Source of the DNA: Gracilaria vermiculophylla | Lineage: Eukaryota > Rhodophyta > Florideophyceae > Gracilariales > Gracilariaceae | Direction of reading: 5' to 3' | Assembly (NCBI GenBank): GCA_019155205.2 | Contig: JAHNZQ020000172.1 | Location: 1,246,830 to 1,265,176, forward strand | DNA length: 18,347 nucleotides | Shown here: positions 16,156 through 18,347 of the stretch, in pieces | How positions within the stretch are numbered: position 1 is the first letter of the stretch | Layout: each line of letters begins with the position of its first letter | The notes under the pieces: generated by a model | Told to the model about the DNA's origin: nothing | The model's input: only the letters and a program-made list of their open reading frames with translations | Databases searched by the model: none | Program-made: the position numbers and the translations under genes

Positions 16156-18347
16156 CTACCCAACTTGGGCGCGGCTGATTGTTGCCGGCAAAGCCGTAAG
16201 GGTTCTCCTGTGGTATTGCACCACCTTGGAGCGGGGCAGATGCTCGGTCGGCTTGTTCGAATCGGCTTCGGGCCCATACCCGTACCAACGGACCAAGTAC
16301 TGAATGTACCCAAAAGGGTGATAGGAATGCTCCACAATGTGGTCGACCACGTATTCCTGACGGTAAACCTGCCGGCCATGCAGTGTAACGACGACGTCTC
16401 GACAGCGGTCGGGGTTGGCTGCGTGTGAATCGTCCGGGGTTCCGGACGGCGTATGCGGCGAGTGACGCATGGAGTTCAACGGCTTGGCCAGTGTCGCGTC
16501 TTCCTGTAACGCTGCGAGTGTCCTGACGGCACCACCTGGTGGTGTGCTCTGCCCAGTAGGGTAAATGGTCGCAAGGGACTTCTCTGATTCTCCCTCACCG
16601 ACGTGTATCTCCCACCGTTCGGGCGCGTTGATATCCGCTTCTGGGGACTTTGCCGGCTCTGCTGTGGTGTGGGCCAACTCCCGCGACGGAGGATCCGACT
16701 CTTGCGGAGTACAGTCCGACGTTTGTGACGGAATGGTCGACGTCTGCGACGGAAGGGACGGCTCAGCCAGGGATGTGCAACGTAGGCCGACTCGTTCTCG
16801 TGAAGCGGCGACGTTTGTGACTGCCTCACTATCCGTAGAGACGGCGCGAGTCCGCGAGTGCGCGGCACGATCACGACGGACTTTGTGCGCCTCCCCCTCC
16901 TTAGGCCGAGGGCCTTCTTGAGGTTGAGACCGCACAGGCGGGAAGCCCATTAAGTCCAACAGTCCCCGAATCGGGTGCGGTATCTCCGATGGTCGGGACG
17001 TCGACGGTGTAACCAGTTATGTTGCGCGGGAGGGTCCCGACGGAATGTTCCCGGGTCTATCGGCTGTAGCGCCCAATCGGGGAGGGGCGGGGACCACGCG
17101 GTCCCTGGAGACCCGTTCGTGCGTTCCGGCAATATCAAGTACAGCAGTGCCTGGGGCCAACGCAACGACGCGGTATGGTCCCTCCGCTATTTGAGATAGC
17201 TTGTGGCGCTTTTCTCTTTCAGGGTTCCAATGCTCCTTTTGGAGGTACGCGTAACCATCGCGAACGAGTGATAGTTGCGTGCGGCGCACGTGGGCATCAA
17301 AGTTGCGTTTGTACGCGGCTTGGGCTCGGGCCATTGAACGACGCACCTGCGGTACCAACTTCGTGAGCCACGACTTGCAGTGATCCCGAAATCCTTTCGA
17401 CGACGGTAAAGCATCCAGCGTAGGCTGTGATTCCAACGCCACACTATGTGGAGTGCGTGATAGCACTAGCTCGAACGGGGTGACGCCGGTTGTCCGGTGG
17501 ACCTGCGTGATGTACGCGAAGGTCAACGCGTCCGTGAAAGCATCCCAGGTTTAGGGGTGATCAGCGACGTAAGAACAGACTGCTGCCAGTAGAGTCCGGT
17601 TAAACCGTTCCACTTCGCCATCGGCCTGAGGATGGTACGTGGTCGTGAACAGGTTCTTGATGTCAAGAATCCTGCACACATCCTCGAAGAACCGAGAGGC
17701 AAACTGTTTCCCGTTATCAGAGAGAACGTTTACCGGCGGGCCGTAGACAAAAACCCAATGGGTCACAAACGCCTGTGCGACGCTTGTAGTGGTAGTTTGC
17801 CATAATGCAACGATCCGAACGAGCTTCGAGAAACGATCCGTAATAACGTGTAAGAATTTGTTCCACGTTCTGTGGTGAGGAAGGGCCCCAAATTATCGAT
17901 GGCCACGAATTCCAGCGGCACCTACGCGGGTAAGAGCTTCAATTTGCTCGCGTGTCGCTGGAGCTTCACCCAACTTCGGGCGCATTCGGTGCAGAACCGC
18001 ACTGTTGCGTAGCAATCTACCGCCATGGCGGGCCAGGAGAAAGTCCGCCTTAGCGTGAGGTAGAGCTTCCTTCCACCGGCATGTCCACTCAGATTTGAGT
18101 AATGGGACAAGTGAAGTACCCTGATCTGTAGTGCATGCGGCACCACTACCTGTGGCGTGGGATGCAGGGTGCACACTAGTTGTCCAGCGTCATTCACACG
18201 GAAAGGAATCTCGGTTCCTTCGTTAAGTTGCGCTCGCACCTTCGCGCAAAACGGGTCCACAAACTGTTCTCGGACTAACTCTTCCGGTGTCACCGGCACG
18301 AAACTACCGGGAAGGGGATCTTTCCTTCCGTCTGCGACGAGAAGCGT
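16156..18347 (-). pseudogene. Integrase and chromodomain of element D, partial at the window edge
   Basis: Open at the right edge, so the 5' part is missing. Zinc domain (18130-17960): LSHYSNLSGHAGG and RFCTECARSW, giving an intact H-H-C-C set. Core: Asp in FVAIDNLGP; after a one-base shift near 17865, ITDRFSKLVR, then Asp in NVLSDNGKQFA and Glu in GEVERFNRT with D-35-E spacing, so all three catalytic residues are present. TAA 17551 follows ADHP, then QVHRTTGVTPFELV and an integrase C-terminal module with EGPYRVVALAP and VSRDRV. TAA 17017 interrupts a linker. The same frame goes on through a Ser/Thr/Pro-rich region to the chromodomain (about 16353-16207; YVVDHIVEH, YLVRWYGYGPEAD) and ends at TAG 16156, probably the natural stop. 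Only three stops and one shift in 2.2 kb: less decayed than B. Confidence 0.88.

Larger units (their letters stand above)
15011..18347 (-). mobile_element. Ty3/gypsy chromodomain retrotransposon D, 3' part, runs off the window
   Basis: Minus strand: integrase zinc domain at the right edge, core, C-terminal module, linker, chromodomain, 3' untranslated part, polypurine tract, LTR. Everything upstream of the zinc domain lies outside. It is related to fragment B. In-frame stops: TAG 17922, TAA 17551, TAA 17017; frameshift near 17865. The LTR's outer edge at 15011 sits just upstream of the Harbinger partner gene, so D probably inserted there later. Confidence 0.88.

Noticed and set aside
1..18347. 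tRNA, rRNA, CRISPR array or host gene
   Set aside because: I looked on both strands and saw no cloverleaf with proper arms, no rRNA-like block, no regular repeat-spacer array and no non-transposon protein family.

Overview
This window looks like a repeat-rich, gene-poor stretch of a eukaryotic nuclear genome. I see no host gene, tRNA, rRNA or CRISPR array. Every recognisable coding signal belongs to one of four decayed transposable elements packed end to end. The chromodomain Ty3/gypsy elements and the PIF/Harbinger-like transposase resemble families I associate with oomycetes such as Phytophthora and its relatives. That assignment rests on recall of protein style, not on a search; another stramenopile or a fungus remains possible.

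Layout. (A) Positions 7-9974 hold a nearly full-length Ty3/gypsy (chromovirus-type) LTR element whose gag-pol reads on the minus strand: leader and gag (about 9770-7650), protease (7351-6551), RT and RNase H (6550-4673), integrase (4667-3702), and integrase C-terminus plus chromodomain (3789-3238). Its 3' LTR is complete (7-529). Its 5' LTR is cut to 204 bp (9771-9974). Between the end of pol and the 3' LTR lies a long degenerate reading frame on the OPPOSITE strand (915-3175, about 750 codons). It is the most unusual thing in the window. (B) Positions 9975 to about 12330 hold a plus-strand fragment of a second Ty3/gypsy lineage, from RNase H through integrase to chromodomain, heavily mutated and with no LTRs. 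(C) About 12890-15010 is a PIF/Harbinger-like DNA transposon with a plus-strand DDE transposase broken by one inserted base and a minus-strand SANT/Myb-like partner protein, arranged tail to tail. (D) Positions 15011-18347 hold the 3' part of a third Ty3/gypsy element on the minus strand (integrase, chromodomain, polypurine tract, 615-bp LTR), running off the right edge of the window.

How the parts work together. In a live copy of A or D, the LTR would drive transcription of gag-pol. Gag would form the particle, protease would mature it, RT/RNase H would copy the RNA between the primer site and the polypurine tract, and integrase would insert the copy, with the C-terminal chromodomain probably steering it to particular chromatin. 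In the Harbinger element the transposase needs its SANT/Myb partner for nuclear import and DNA binding. None of the four is likely to be autonomous now: A has at least six in-frame stops and four frameshifts in gag-pol, B has lost integrase active-site residues, and D and the Harbinger partner carry in-frame stops.

The main lead is the antisense frame of element A. It stays in one frame for about 2.1 kb, with damage that is mostly single stop codons, and has a layered architecture (disordered N-terminus, compact middle, Pro/Ala/Val-rich linker, coiled-coil C-terminus). This suggests a retrotransposon-borne accessory protein in antisense orientation.
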